From: Chryseobacterium antibioticum
GTDB lineage: Bacteria; Bacteroidota; Bacteroidia; Flavobacteriales; Weeksellaceae
Assembly: GCF_012927325.1 (NCBI RefSeq)
Contig: NZ_JABBGI010000025.1
Span: forward strand, 1 to 64,000
Reading direction: 5' to 3'
Length of the DNA stretch: 64,000 nucleotides
Position numbers and translations under genes: made by a program. The number at the start of each line of letters is the position of its first letter. The first letter of the stretch is position 1. Of this stretch, positions 52,644 through 61,546 are shown in pieces. Below the pieces are notes generated by a model. That model was not told the DNA's origin. It saw only the letters and a list, made by a program, of their open reading frames with translations, and ran no database searches.

Positions 52644-52837
52644 TTTGTCCTCATTTGATTGTTTCTGATTTTAAAATTACATAAAAAGGTTAATATGGAG
52701 CAAATTTTTATCATTTCAAGAGAAGTAAAAACCGATATTTCTTGCGAATTTTGCACTTTCAAACTAAAGATGGATGCCCATTTTTAATGTTCAGAAAAAT
52801 CATTTAAAATTAAATTCGAAAAAGAAGTTTACTCACA

Positions 52838-54040
52838 ATGAAGATTGATAAAAGAATAATACCGCTGGCCATCGGCGGTTTGGGAATCGGAACTACGGAA
52901 TTTACCGTGATGGGATTGCTTCCTGATATTGCAAATACCTTAAAGATTACCATTCCTGAAGCAGGACATCTGATTTCGGCTTACGCGATGGGAGTAGTGA
53001 TCGGAGCTCCAATCCTGATCGGGTATTCTGTGAAATTTCCACCAAAAAAAGTGTTGATGGTTCTGATGATCCTTTTTACACTATTTAACGGGCTTTCTGC
53101 GATAGCTCCCGATTATACGAGCATGCTGATCATCAGGTTTATGTCTGGACTTCCTCATGGAGCATTTTTTGGGGTAGGAACGGTAGTAGCATCGCGAATG
53201 GCTGGAAAAGGGAAGGAGGCATTTTATATATCCTTAATGTTTACGGGACTTACGGTGGCCAATCTGGTCATGGTTCCGCTTGTTACCTATATCGGGCATG
53301 CTTATCACTGGAAACTATACTTTGCCATTGTAGCATTGATCGGTCTTTTCGCCATATTATTCCTGAAATTGTGGCTTCCTGCCATAGAAACGAATCAGGA
53401 TACGCACTTTCTCGAAGAACTGAAATTTCTTAAAGGGAAGCAGTCGTGGCTGGTTTTAGGGATTACAGCAATTGGATTTGGAGGACTTTTCACATGGTTC
53501 AGCTATATAACACCTTTGATGACCATCGTTGCCGGAATCCAGGCTAATCAGATGGCTTACGTGATGGTTCTTGCCGGTGCCGGAATGGTGGTTGGAAATC
53601 TTGCCGGAGGATTTATTTCCGACAGACTTGGACCTGAAAAAACATGTGCATTACTGATCTTTCTGATGATGATCTCGCTTGCCGGTGTATTTTTCTTTGC
53701 CGAGCATCAGAATATAGCACTTATCCTGACATTTGTCTGTGGGGCATTGTCGATGTCTGTTGCCGCGCCTATTAACATCATGATGATGAAAGCAGCTCCA
53801 AAAAGTGAAATGATGGCTGCCGCATTCATGCAGGCTGCTTTTAATATTGCCAATGCAATGGGAGCATTTTTAGGTGGGATTCCTTTAGAATATGGCTTTT
53901 CATTCAAATATCCTTCATTGGTAGGAGTGGGGATGACATTCATTGGTCTTGCTATAAGCTTAAGATACAGATATTTGTATGGTCGGGAAACTCCTGATAA
54001 CGATGATACCGTTGTAGAGTACGTGCCTTGTGATAAGTAA
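52838..54040 (+). CDS. MFS transporter, AraJ/drug-efflux-like
   Basis: The 400-residue protein has 12 predicted membrane spans. The N-terminus RIIPLAIGGLGIGTTEFTVM and the segment RFMSGLPHGAFFGVG are typical of the AraJ/YdhP group of proton-driven efflux carriers. The neighbouring AraC regulator suggests inducible export, but the substrate is not identifiable. A bidirectional terminator follows. Confidence 0.88.
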   Translation: MKIDKRIIPLAIGGLGIGTTEFTVMGLLPDIANTLKITIPEAGHLISAYAMGVVIGAPILIGYSVKFPPKKVLMVLMILFTLFNGLSAIAPDYTSMLIIRFMSGLPHGAFFGVGTVVASRMAGKGKEAFYISLMFTGLTVANLVMVPLVTYIGHAYHWKLYFAIVALIGLFAILFLKLWLPAIETNQDTHFLEELKFLKGKQSWLVLGITAIGFGGLFTWFSYITPLMTIVAGIQANQMAYVMVLAGAGMVVGNLAGGFISDRLGPEKTCALLIFLMMISLAGVFFFAEHQNIALILTFVCGALSMSVAAPINIMMMKAAPKSEMMAAAFMQAAFNIANAMGAFLGGIPLEYGFSFKYPSLVGVGMTFIGLAISLRYRYLYGRETPDNDDTVVEYVPCDK

Positions 54041-54154
54041 AAAAAGAATGGATATGCATTCTTTAATTCATTGGGTATTACAATAAACCCTTTGCGTTAA
54101 AAAGATATTTACAAATAAAAGGAGGTCAGGAATTTATAATTCGCTCATCAATAC

Positions 54155-54190
54155 AAAAAGAGACTTTGTTCATGAACAAAGTCTCTTTTT
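54155..54190. terminator. bidirectional terminator
   Basis: AAAAAGAGACTTTGTTC and GAACAAAGTCTCTTTTT flank a 2-nt loop. It serves both convergent genes (MFS on plus, STAS-like on minus). Confidence 0.88.
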
Positions 54191-54205
54191 CTTTATAAAA
54201 TACGG

Positions 54206-54586
54206 TTATACTTCTACCTCATTGCCGTTTTTACACCAATAAAGGGCATTGTATAAATTTTCTTTAGGGAAAGATTTAAATTCTCCCGGCATCAGAACAC
54301 TGAAAATATCGGTAAAGTTCTGTACCGCTTCTTTGTCTGTAACAATAGCTGCCCGGTTCCATTTGGAAAGATTTTTTAGACCTAAAAGCGCATCTTCAAG
54401 CCATGCTCCCATGGTAAACTTATCCAGATCCGTGTCCAAATATAAAAGGTAATTCAGCTCACCAAATTCGTCTACTTTTTCCTTTACATGAGGAATGACA
54501 AGGTTTTCAAAATCTTCTCTGGTTATTTCTCCCGTTGCATTGAACGCAGCAACATTTTCCGGAGCTTCTGGAATAATCGTTATCAT
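54206..54586 (-). CDS. STAS/SEC14-like (SpoIIAA-like) protein
   Basis: The 126-residue product has the pattern EITREDFENLVIPHVKEKVD, LNYLLYLDTDLDKFT and WNRAAIVTDKEAVQNFT, typical of SpoIIAA-like small proteins with a STAS/SEC14-type fold. It is cytosolic. No regulatory partner is adjacent; the role is unknown. Confidence 0.8.
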   Translation of the reverse strand: MITIIPEAPENVAAFNATGEITREDFENLVIPHVKEKVDEFGELNYLLYLDTDLDKFTMGAWLEDALLGLKNLSKWNRAAIVTDKEAVQNFTDIFSVLMPGEFKSFPKENLYNALYWCKNGNEVEV

Positions 54587-54700
54587 AGTAAATTATTTAT
54601 GTGGTTGGGTTTTAAACTGGGTACAATAATTGCACCATAAATTGATGATAAATCGTTAAAATACTTATAAATATTAATATTTTTAATATAATATTCAATT

Positions 54701-55906
54701 ATGGATCTAAAATCAAACGAACCTTTCTGGCTTATAAAGAATGGACTTATAGAATCTTATCCGTCCCTGAAATCAAATGAAGAATGTGATGTTTTAATTA
54801 TAGGCGGTGGTATTACCGGAAGCCTTATTGCCCACCAGATGGTCAGTGATGGTTATAAAACAATCCTGATTGACAAACGCGAAATCTGTAATGGAAGTAC
54901 TTCAGCCACCACTTCAATGTTGCAATACGAAATAGATGTTCCGCTCTATAAACTGATTGATAAGATCGGTGAGAAAGGAGCCGTGGAAAGTTATAAAGCT
55001 TGCTCTGACGCCATAGACCATCTTGAAAAGCTGACTAAACAGATCCGGTCTGATGCTGGTTTTAAACGAAAAAAATCTCTGTATTTTGCTTCAAAAAAGA
55101 AAGATGTAAAGTGGCTGAAAGAGGAATGTAGAGCCAGAAAAAATGCCGGATTCAATGTAAAATGGCTGGAAGAAGACCAAATTATAGAACAGTTTGGATT
55201 TGAAAATACCTATGGCGGTATTCTTTCAAAACAGGGAGCCAGCATCGATGCCTTTAAGTTTGCCCATGAATTATTTGAGCATAACACAAAAAAAGGATTG
55301 AAAATATTTGATAAAACTGAAATGAAAAAGGTAGAATACCATAAAGGTTTTAATCAGGTAACGGTAAACAGTGGTTTTCAGATCAAAGCTAAAAAGGTAA
55401 TCTATTGCATCGGTTATGAGAGTAAAAACATCATCCGGGAAAACTTTGTTGATTTAAAAAGCACTTTCGCCGTTGTTTCAGAAATTGATAATGACAAATT
55501 TAAAAATATAAGCAGCACCCTGGTTTGGAATACAGATGATCCGTACATCTACATGCGGACGACAGATGATGGAAGGCTTCTGATCGGCGGCGGAGATGAA
55601 GATTTCAACGATGCCAAAAAAAGGGATGCCCTTCTCGATAAAAAAGAGAAGGAGATCCTGAAAAATCTAAAAAAAATAAAACCGGATTATCAGTTCTATA
55701 CAGATTTTGTCTGGGCCGGAACTTTCGGGGAAACCAAAGATGGTTTACCCTATATCGGGGAACATAAAAAATTTAAAAATTCCTATTTTGTCCTGGGTTT
55801 CGGAGGAAACGGAATTACTTTTTCCGTAACAGGAATGGAGATGGCTTCTCAGTTTATGAAAAACAAAAAACATCTGCTGTCTGAGTATTTTAAATTTGGA
55901 AGATAA
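54701..55906 (+). CDS. FAD-dependent oxidoreductase (DAO family)
   Basis: The 401-residue product has a dinucleotide-binding motif DVLIIGGGITGSLIAHQM (about 29-46) and the DAO-family C-terminal FGGNGITFSV. It oxidises an amine or similar substrate. Members of this group with a C-terminal Rieske domain exist, but none is present here. No operon partner points to the substrate. Confidence 0.87.
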   Translation: MDLKSNEPFWLIKNGLIESYPSLKSNEECDVLIIGGGITGSLIAHQMVSDGYKTILIDKREICNGSTSATTSMLQYEIDVPLYKLIDKIGEKGAVESYKACSDAIDHLEKLTKQIRSDAGFKRKKSLYFASKKKDVKWLKEECRARKNAGFNVKWLEEDQIIEQFGFENTYGGILSKQGASIDAFKFAHELFEHNTKKGLKIFDKTEMKKVEYHKGFNQVTVNSGFQIKAKKVIYCIGYESKNIIRENFVDLKSTFAVVSEIDNDKFKNISSTLVWNTDDPYIYMRTTDDGRLLIGGGDEDFNDAKKRDALLDKKEKEILKNLKKIKPDYQFYTDFVWAGTFGETKDGLPYIGEHKKFKNSYFVLGFGGNGITFSVTGMEMASQFMKNKKHLLSEYFKFGR

Positions 55907-55908
55907 AG

Positions 55909-55968
55909 ATCTGGTGGCTGAGGCTCTATTCATGGCTGTGGCACTTGAAGCCTCCAGATTTATTTTTT
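55909..55968 (+). terminator. terminator after the FAD oxidoreductase gene
   Basis: ATCTGG-T-GGCT and AGCC-T-CCAGAT pair at the base of a hairpin, followed by a T-run. It may also serve the convergent Crp gene. Confidence 0.65.
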
Positions 55969-55971
55969 TTG

Positions 55972-56547
55972 TTATTTAGAATTAAAATATCTTTTTTTCA
56001 GTCTGCTCAAGGATACAGGATGCATCCCCAGATAGGTGGCAAGATCTTTAGATTTTACGCGTAAGATTAATTTGGAGTTTTGTTGGATTAACTGAAGGTA
56101 CCTTTCTTCAGGCGTTAAATGAATGAAAGAGTAGAAATTACTGTAAATATCCATAGCAGTGCTTTTCCAGTACATTAAAAGTAATGTTGCGATATTGGGA
56201 TGGTCTTTTATAGCATTTTCCAGATCATCATAATTAAGCAAAAACACTGTTGTCTCCTCTAATGCTTCATAAGTAAGTGAAGACGGACGTTGGAGGGCTA
56301 AAGTCTCCATTGAACCATATACATTGTTTTCAGGAACCAGCCAGACTGTTTTATTGTTTTTATCATAAACCCTGATCAGGCCTTTTAATACAACTCCGAC
56401 CTGGCTGATCTGTTCTCCTCTGTGTAGAATTACTTTATTCATCGGATAAGTTATTATTTGGACCATTTCCAATAACTTTTCCTTATCTGAGTCGTTTAAA
56501 AAATCGTTTTGTTCAAAATAATTTTTGGTGTATTCATTTGATTTCAT
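55972..56547 (-). CDS. Crp/Fnr family transcriptional regulator
   Basis: The 191-residue product has an N-terminal cyclic-nucleotide-binding-like domain (ITYPMNKVILHRGEQISQVG, MKSNEYTKNYFEQN at the start) and a C-terminal helix-turn-helix (DLATYLGMHPVSLSRLKKRY). It lacks the FNR cysteine cluster. The ATG at 56547 is preferred; an in-frame start at 56604 would add 19 residues without family match. Target genes are unknown. Confidence 0.86.
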   Translation of the reverse strand: MKSNEYTKNYFEQNDFLNDSDKEKLLEMVQIITYPMNKVILHRGEQISQVGVVLKGLIRVYDKNNKTVWLVPENNVYGSMETLALQRPSSLTYEALEETTVFLLNYDDLENAIKDHPNIATLLLMYWKSTAMDIYSNFYSFIHLTPEERYLQLIQQNSKLILRVKSKDLATYLGMHPVSLSRLKKRYFNSK

Positions 56548-56768
56548 AATAAGTGTTTTGTGCCTAACTAAGTTAAAAATATTATTCCAATTTCCAAGTT
56601 TCAAGATAGGTGGAGTACAATAAAATAGGGGTGTTGGTTATTGAATCGTTAGCAGGTGTTAATTAATAATTTAACTTTCGCTAATAAATTATCAGTTTTA
56701 TAATAATTATGATAATTTATTGATTTTTAAAAATTAAATTTATTGAAGAATTCAAAATCAACAAAATC

Positions 56769-57452
56769 ATGAAAAAGAAAAAAATTATTTCAGTTTTACT
56801 ATTCTTTTTAGTGGGAATTAAATGTTTTAGTCAGGTAGGCATTAATACGGCAAATCCGGAAGCTGCACTGGATATTAACGGGGATCTGCGTATACGCACT
56901 ACGGAAAAATGTCTGGGAGAATCCTGTACAGACTTTATTTTGGTCCGGAATAATGCAGGATATGTTCAGACTGTTTCAAAAGAACAGCTGTCTGCTTCAA
57001 ATGCTAAGTCGTATGTTGCCGGTACAGGAATTAGCGGTGTCATTTTAGTGTCTATTTCCGGTGTCACGAATTGGGGTAAAATCTTGTTTGACAAGAAAGT
57101 TATTGATGAAAATAATGATTTTGATATAACAAATAATACATTTACGGCTCCTACGGATGGGATCTATCAGTTATATGTTCAGTATAAAATCTCTTCAGCT
57201 GTTTCTGCTGGCGAATTAGGGATTGGTATTTTTGTAAAAAAAGGCACGAATGAACCTGAATTAGTAGCAGAAGAGAGTTATGTTAATATAAGTGTTTTAG
57301 GTATTCCGGTATCTCCTGCTACAAGAAAAACACAGACAATGGTGGCACTCAAATCAGGTGACCAGGTATACTTTGGTGCCAAATCTTCGCTTCCCTCATT
57401 AGATCTATTATCTGGAACTTCATCATTATTTACCATTAATCAGGTAAAGTAA
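56769..57452 (+). CDS. secreted VGINT protein with C1q/TNF-like domain
   Basis: The 227-residue product has a signal peptide (SVLLFFLVGIKCFS) and a mature N-terminus QVGINTANPEAALDINGDLR. A C-terminal jelly-roll resembles C1q/TNF domains: FTAPTDGIYQLYVQYKISSA and MVALKSGDQVYFGA. Such domains trimerise and often bind carbohydrate or protein partners. Its N-terminal motif is shared with the protein at 33642. Confidence 0.8.
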   Translation: MKKKKIISVLLFFLVGIKCFSQVGINTANPEAALDINGDLRIRTTEKCLGESCTDFILVRNNAGYVQTVSKEQLSASNAKSYVAGTGISGVILVSISGVTNWGKILFDKKVIDENNDFDITNNTFTAPTDGIYQLYVQYKISSAVSAGELGIGIFVKKGTNEPELVAEESYVNISVLGIPVSPATRKTQTMVALKSGDQVYFGAKSSLPSLDLLSGTSSLFTINQVK

Positions 57453-57470
57453 TACTTGTCTTTGTGTAAT

Positions 57471-57501
57471 GAAAAGCCGCTTCCCTCGGAAGCGGCTTTT
57501 C
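57471..57501. terminator. bidirectional terminator
   Basis: AAAAGCCGCTTCC, CTC and GGAAGCGGCTTTT. It ends the C1q-like gene and the convergent VWA gene. Confidence 0.88.
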
Positions 57502-57507
57502 TAATAA

Positions 57508-58701
57508 TTATTTAGTATATCCATTTGTTTTTGCTAATTCTAAAACAGATCTTTCAATGGCTTTTCCAAGGTCATCAGAATCTGCACTGCCCCGTTTTTT
57601 CATTTCACTATCAATATATTCCTGACGTTTTCTGGAAAGTTCTTCAATTTCCTTCTGAATCTTTCCACGCTCTGCAGATTTTACAGCAACTGCTTTTTTG
57701 ATCTCTTCTTTACTTTTACCTTTCAGTTCAGCAGGAAGCGCATCATCTTTTACGGTGGCGATAAAGTCTGCATCTTTTTCAGCTTTGTCCACAAGGTCCC
57801 AGTGGTCATTTTTATAAGCGTTCTTCTTAGATTTGGCAACGGTTCTTTCTACATAATTAGAAACTGATTGTACTTCAGCATTTCTATCCTGAGTTACTTG
57901 TTTTAGTTTATATTCAGAGCCATGATTTCCATAATAGATGTAGGTGTCGTTCAGTTTGGTGTTGCATTCTGAGATTCTTACATCATAAGGCGTTTCAATA
58001 TAAATCACTTTCCTGTCGCTGTCGATATTAAAATATTTACTACCACCTACAACCGCTCCGTTTTGCCAGAAAGTCTGGGTTCCTTCTTCTCTGCTTCCGC
58101 AGAAAATGGTATTGGTGTATATATTTTTAGTTTTAGCCTTGGAAATTACTTCTTTGTAATTTACTTTTCCCTGGTCAAACGGTTCATTACCGGCGATGTA
58201 GATCAGTTTCATACTTTTTTCATTGCTATCCCAGTTAAGATTCATCGAAGCATCGCGGATCACGGCACCACAGTACTCATTTCCGCCATTGGTTCTCAGA
58301 GCAAATAACTTTTCAGAAACCAGATCCAGATCCTGCGTAAGAGGAGTCACCTGGCGGATATAATTTTCGTCACGAATACCGTCATTTCCGTATTCATAAA
58401 GGGCAATTTCTATCTGGGGAGCCTGTCCGTTGTACTTCAGTGTGGTTAAAGTATTCACAATATTCCAAAGCCTTGATTTGGCCTGATCGATAAGCCCGTC
58501 CATACTGTTGGAAGTATCCAGCAGAAGGGCAACCTGGATTTTATTGTCCTTTGATGGCGTTGGTGTTTCAGGGACAGAAGCATTCTGTACCAATGGTGCT
58601 CTGTCTGCTGTCGTGCTGTTTGAACAGCGGATGTCTGAAAAGCTGCCGGAGCTTAGAAAAGCGGTAACAGCTGTCATTGCTAAGATTTTTAAAGTTGTCA
58701 T
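57508..58701 (-). CDS. secreted VWA domain protein
   Basis: The 397-residue product has an N-terminal hydrophobic segment with SDIRCSNS (lipoprotein or signal anchor possible) and a von Willebrand A domain (about 50-240) with the MIDAS motif LLLDTSNSMDGL and a threonine in TPLTQDLD. A charged coiled C-terminus follows. It lies 18 bp downstream of the MuiA-like gene and belongs to the same operon. Confidence 0.83.
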   Translation of the reverse strand: MTTLKILAMTAVTAFLSSGSFSDIRCSNSTTADRAPLVQNASVPETPTPSKDNKIQVALLLDTSNSMDGLIDQAKSRLWNIVNTLTTLKYNGQAPQIEIALYEYGNDGIRDENYIRQVTPLTQDLDLVSEKLFALRTNGGNEYCGAVIRDASMNLNWDSNEKSMKLIYIAGNEPFDQGKVNYKEVISKAKTKNIYTNTIFCGSREEGTQTFWQNGAVVGGSKYFNIDSDRKVIYIETPYDVRISECNTKLNDTYIYYGNHGSEYKLKQVTQDRNAEVQSVSNYVERTVAKSKKNAYKNDHWDLVDKAEKDADFIATVKDDALPAELKGKSKEEIKKAVAVKSAERGKIQKEIEELSRKRQEYIDSEMKKRGSADSDDLGKAIERSVLELAKTNGYTK

Positions 58702-58719
58702 AATATTATTTTTTATAGA

Positions 58720-60321
58720 TTATCTGCTGTAATATTGAATCTGCATTTCTTTCGGATACTTCACCTCATAAGAGAAATTGATCTTGTCTGAACTTCCGCT
58801 ACCGATATTTCTGTTCCAAAGGATGCTTCCCGTCTTCTCATCAAAACTTCCGTTTCCAATCTCTAAGGCTTTAACCAGAATTTTAGAATTTTCGCTGATT
58901 GGAAGCTGATCGAGGATTTCCAGTTCGATGCTTTCTTTCGTATTGTTTCTGATGCTGATCTGGAAGGATTCTGTTTCCCATTTATTACTGTTCAGGGTTT
59001 TCTGAGACGTTTTATCTTCCAGTTTGATCCTTTTGACGGTGATTCTTTCATCTACCCCCAGAGAGATTGGGAATTCGTCTTTTACGTAATTGCTTGCGAT
59101 GTTTGTTTTTCCGATGTAATTATCATCAAAATAAATATTGGCTTCTCCCGAGATCAGATTAAGATTCTGCCAGTTTTTAATGAACGCCATCAGGAATACC
59201 TGATTGTTCAGTTTCGGAACTGTGTGGTATTTGTAGGTAGCATCAATCTGTTTTTTATCAAGGATCACATACTGTTCTTTTTCCTGGCTTAAGATGGTCT
59301 GGTTATAATTAAGCTCATAAATGACATTCATCTGGCTGTCCGAAACGGTTGCTATAGGGATTTGATTTGGCGTAACGATGGCATCTTCTCTCATTTGATA
59401 AGAATTCACCTCTTTAGCCGCTGCTTTCAGTTTGTAGTTGGCGGTTTCAGCCTGAGCATTATAAGCGGTATATTCAGCAACATAAAGCGGAGAAAGAATA
59501 GGTCTGTCCTGATTGTAAGAAGGTCTGTAGGTGGACACAAACAATTTTACATTTTTCCAGTCCTGCCCGGTTTTCTGGTAAATCTTTCCTTTGTAAACTA
59601 TTTCAAGAGGTTTTTTTACCGATTCGGCACGCAAATCATAAGATGGAACCCAACCAGCATCAGAAACGATATAGCTCACACCTAAGTTCAGATTGGTTTC
59701 ATGGTCTGCAAGGATTTCCAGAAGAAGTTCTTTTCTGTTGATATTTTTGTTCGTCTGTTCTTCTGCGAATTGATTATTGATCTTGCCAATACCTTCATCT
59801 AAAACTGTTTTCTGTTCATTCAAAACAAAAACCTGATTATCGATTTCCAGCATTCTTTTTTTGTAAAATTCGGTCAGTTTGATCAGTTGTTCCTGCGGAG
59901 TAGACTTGTCATTGGTGGAAACCTTTAGATTGTCATTAATGATATTCTGTTCGCCGGTCAGGTTCTTGATCTGGATATTCAGTAAACTGGCCTGTCTCTG
60001 TAATTTTTTTCTTTCGTCATCAAGCTTTTTCTCTCCGTCAGATAGATCCTCGTTTTTCAAAAAGTTGCTCTGTGGCGTTATAGAAAGAAGGGTTGTGTTT
60101 TTTTCAAGATTGATTTTGTAGGTGTTTTCATCCAGATTATTGGGAAGATTGACGATTCTCACCATATTTCTTCCTTTCTGTAGGGTAACGGATGTACTTC
60201 CGAAAACTTTGGCACCCTGAAGGAAGACAGTGGCCTGTTTCACTTCAATCTCCTTCTTGATCTCCTGTCCTTTTAAAATCGAAACAGAAAATGCGATGAG
60301 TAATATTAAATAGTATTTCAT
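58720..60321 (-). CDS. MuiA-like protein (DUF4139 domain), secreted
   Basis: The 533-residue product has a signal peptide (LLIAFSVSILKG). An N-terminal domain (EVKQATVFLQGAKVFGSTSV), a coiled coil (about 90-180) and a C-terminal DUF4139 beta domain (VSYIVSDAGWVPSYDLRAES, NKQVFLMAFIKNWQNLNL-like region) match mucoidy inhibitor A family proteins. The function is not known. It is the first gene of an operon with the VWA gene, and one of the three shared operators lies 62 bp upstream. Confidence 0.87.
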   Translation of the reverse strand: MKYYLILLIAFSVSILKGQEIKKEIEVKQATVFLQGAKVFGSTSVTLQKGRNMVRIVNLPNNLDENTYKINLEKNTTLLSITPQSNFLKNEDLSDGEKKLDDERKKLQRQASLLNIQIKNLTGEQNIINDNLKVSTNDKSTPQEQLIKLTEFYKKRMLEIDNQVFVLNEQKTVLDEGIGKINNQFAEEQTNKNINRKELLLEILADHETNLNLGVSYIVSDAGWVPSYDLRAESVKKPLEIVYKGKIYQKTGQDWKNVKLFVSTYRPSYNQDRPILSPLYVAEYTAYNAQAETANYKLKAAAKEVNSYQMREDAIVTPNQIPIATVSDSQMNVIYELNYNQTILSQEKEQYVILDKKQIDATYKYHTVPKLNNQVFLMAFIKNWQNLNLISGEANIYFDDNYIGKTNIASNYVKDEFPISLGVDERITVKRIKLEDKTSQKTLNSNKWETESFQISIRNNTKESIELEILDQLPISENSKILVKALEIGNGSFDEKTGSILWNRNIGSGSSDKINFSYEVKYPKEMQIQYYSR

Positions 60322-60346
60322 AGTGTATTATTTTAAATTCCTATAG

Positions 60347-60354
60347 TAAAATTA
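60347..60354 (-). promoter_or_regulatory. promoter element shared with the SIMPL gene (TAATTTTA)
   Basis: On the minus strand TAATTTTACTATAGGAATTT starts 28 nt from the operator at 60383-60410. The SIMPL gene has TAATTTTACTTCAGAATTT at the same 28-nt distance. It is probably the -7 region of a regulated promoter. Confidence 0.55.
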
Positions 60355-60382
60355 TCTCTATTTAAGGCTGAAAATGGGGAAA

Positions 60383-60410
60383 CTTGGTGAAACCTGACTT
60401 TCACTTGGTG
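60383..60410. promoter_or_regulatory. operator copy 1 (CTTGGTG x2, 21 bp apart)
   Basis: CTTGGTG at 60383 and 60404, start to start 21 bp. Inside lies the inverted repeat GTGAAA-CCTGAC-TTTCAC. It precedes the MuiA-like operon. The same design occurs at 61211 and 61462. Confidence 0.8.
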
Positions 60411-60432
60411 AGCTTAAAAATCAGGCTGGAAA

Positions 60433-60459
60433 AAGAAAAACAGCCCTTTCGGACTGTTT
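60433..60459 (-). terminator. terminator of the SIMPL gene
   Basis: On the minus strand AAACAGTCC, GAAA and GGGCTGTTT are followed by TT and more T residues. Confidence 0.75.
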
Positions 60460-60475
60460 CTTAAATCTGTTAATT

Positions 60476-61150
60476 CTAAAGGATTTCGTATCGTGTTTTG
60501 ATGCTGTATTTCAGCTTGATATTTTCGATATTATCGAAAGAAAAATCTACAGTAGCGTCTGCTGCTTCCAGCTGCATATTTCTCACACTGCTTTTATAGG
60601 CTACGGGAAGAACCATATCGCTGGTGTAATCTTCAATTTCGATGATCTCAAGCGGAGCCCCGGTTTTTTTACCCATACTCTCCAACAGATAATCTGCCTT
60701 TTCTTTGGCTGCTTTTAATGCATTGATCTTAATTGTTTTTCTGAAGTCTGCTATTTTAGTGTTTTTCACTTCCGCTACATTCAGGTTGCTTACCCATTTC
60801 TGGTTGAGGTCTTCAAATATTTTGCTGATGTTCGCTTTCGTATTGACTTTGAACTGGTAGCTTTTCGTGAATTTTCCATTTTTAGCATAGATATTCTGGT
60901 ACATGGATTTGAATTTGATGTCTTCGTTCTTCACGCCTCCATTCTTCAGCGTTTCAAATAGTTTCTTTTCATTATCCGCCAGATCATTCTTGTTATCTGC
61001 TTTAATGCCGACGCTGAAGATAATCTCATCCGGTTCCACTTCCATTTCTGCAATACCTGTTACTTCAATTGCATTTTTCTTTACTTCCTGTGCATTCACA
61101 AAACTTCCCAGGGTAAAGATTCCGATCAATAAAAAATGTCTCAATTTCAT
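60476..61150 (-). CDS. SIMPL domain protein (DUF541), secreted
   Basis: The 224-residue product has a signal peptide (LLIGIFTLGSFVNAQ) and a single SIMPL/DUF541 domain (VTGIAEMEVEPDEIIFSVGI; ALKAAKEKADYLLESMGKKT). Family members are periplasmic and have been tied to oxidative stress and membrane functions. Operator copy 2 lies 60 bp upstream. Confidence 0.88.
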   Translation of the reverse strand: MKLRHFLLIGIFTLGSFVNAQEVKKNAIEVTGIAEMEVEPDEIIFSVGIKADNKNDLADNEKKLFETLKNGGVKNEDIKFKSMYQNIYAKNGKFTKSYQFKVNTKANISKIFEDLNQKWVSNLNVAEVKNTKIADFRKTIKINALKAAKEKADYLLESMGKKTGAPLEIIEIEDYTSDMVLPVAYKSSVRNMQLEAADATVDFSFDNIENIKLKYSIKTRYEIL

Positions 61151-61210
61151 AATTTCTTGTTTTAAATTCTGAAGTAAAATTACGACGATCCGAAACCCGA
61201 AATAAAGAGA

Positions 61211-61239
61211 CTTGGTGAAATGAGGTTTTCACTTGGTGG
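61211..61239. promoter_or_regulatory. operator copy 2 (CTTGGTG x2, 21 bp apart)
   Basis: CTTGGTG at 61211 and 61232, 21 bp start to start, enclosing GTGAAA-TGAGGT-TTTCAC. It lies upstream of the SIMPL gene; the distance to the shared TAATTTTA element (61182-61175, minus) is 28 nt. Confidence 0.82.
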
Positions 61240-61247
61240 ATGCCCAT

Positions 61248-61279
61248 AAAAAAGACGATCCCCGTGAGAATCGCCTTTT
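61248..61279 (-). terminator. orphan terminator in the SIMPL-kinase gap
   Basis: On the minus strand AAAAGGCGAT, a 10-nt loop and ATCGTCTTTTTT with a T-run. No gene upstream on the minus strand (61280-61460) can be recognised, so it may end a small RNA or an excised gene. Confidence 0.55.
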
Positions 61280-61461
61280 CAAGCTTTTTAAAATTTGATT
61301 TAATGGTTTGAAATAAAGTTTAATAGATAAAGTAAACCTTCGAAATTTTATCGTTTTTGATTCAACCTTACTATATCATATTATAAGGAAGGCGATATTG
61401 TAGTCTGTTGCTGAAATCTCAAAGCTGGATAATGGAATGTTCTGACTCTTTAATCAGCGAA

Positions 61462-61489
61462 CTGGGTGAAATGAAGTTTTGACTTGGTA
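61462..61489. promoter_or_regulatory. operator copy 3 (CTGGGTG and CTTGGTA, 21 bp apart)
   Basis: CTGGGTG at 61462 and CTTGGTA at 61483 are again 21 bp apart, around GTGAAA-TGAAGT-TTTGAC (one mismatch). It lies upstream of the kinase gene, and the usual TTG start at 61484 would fall inside it, which argues for the GTG start at 61547. Confidence 0.75.
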
Positions 61490-61546
61490 AAGAATAGAAA
61501 AGGATACCTAAAGTTTTACTTACTTTGCATTAAAGATCTGAAATCC

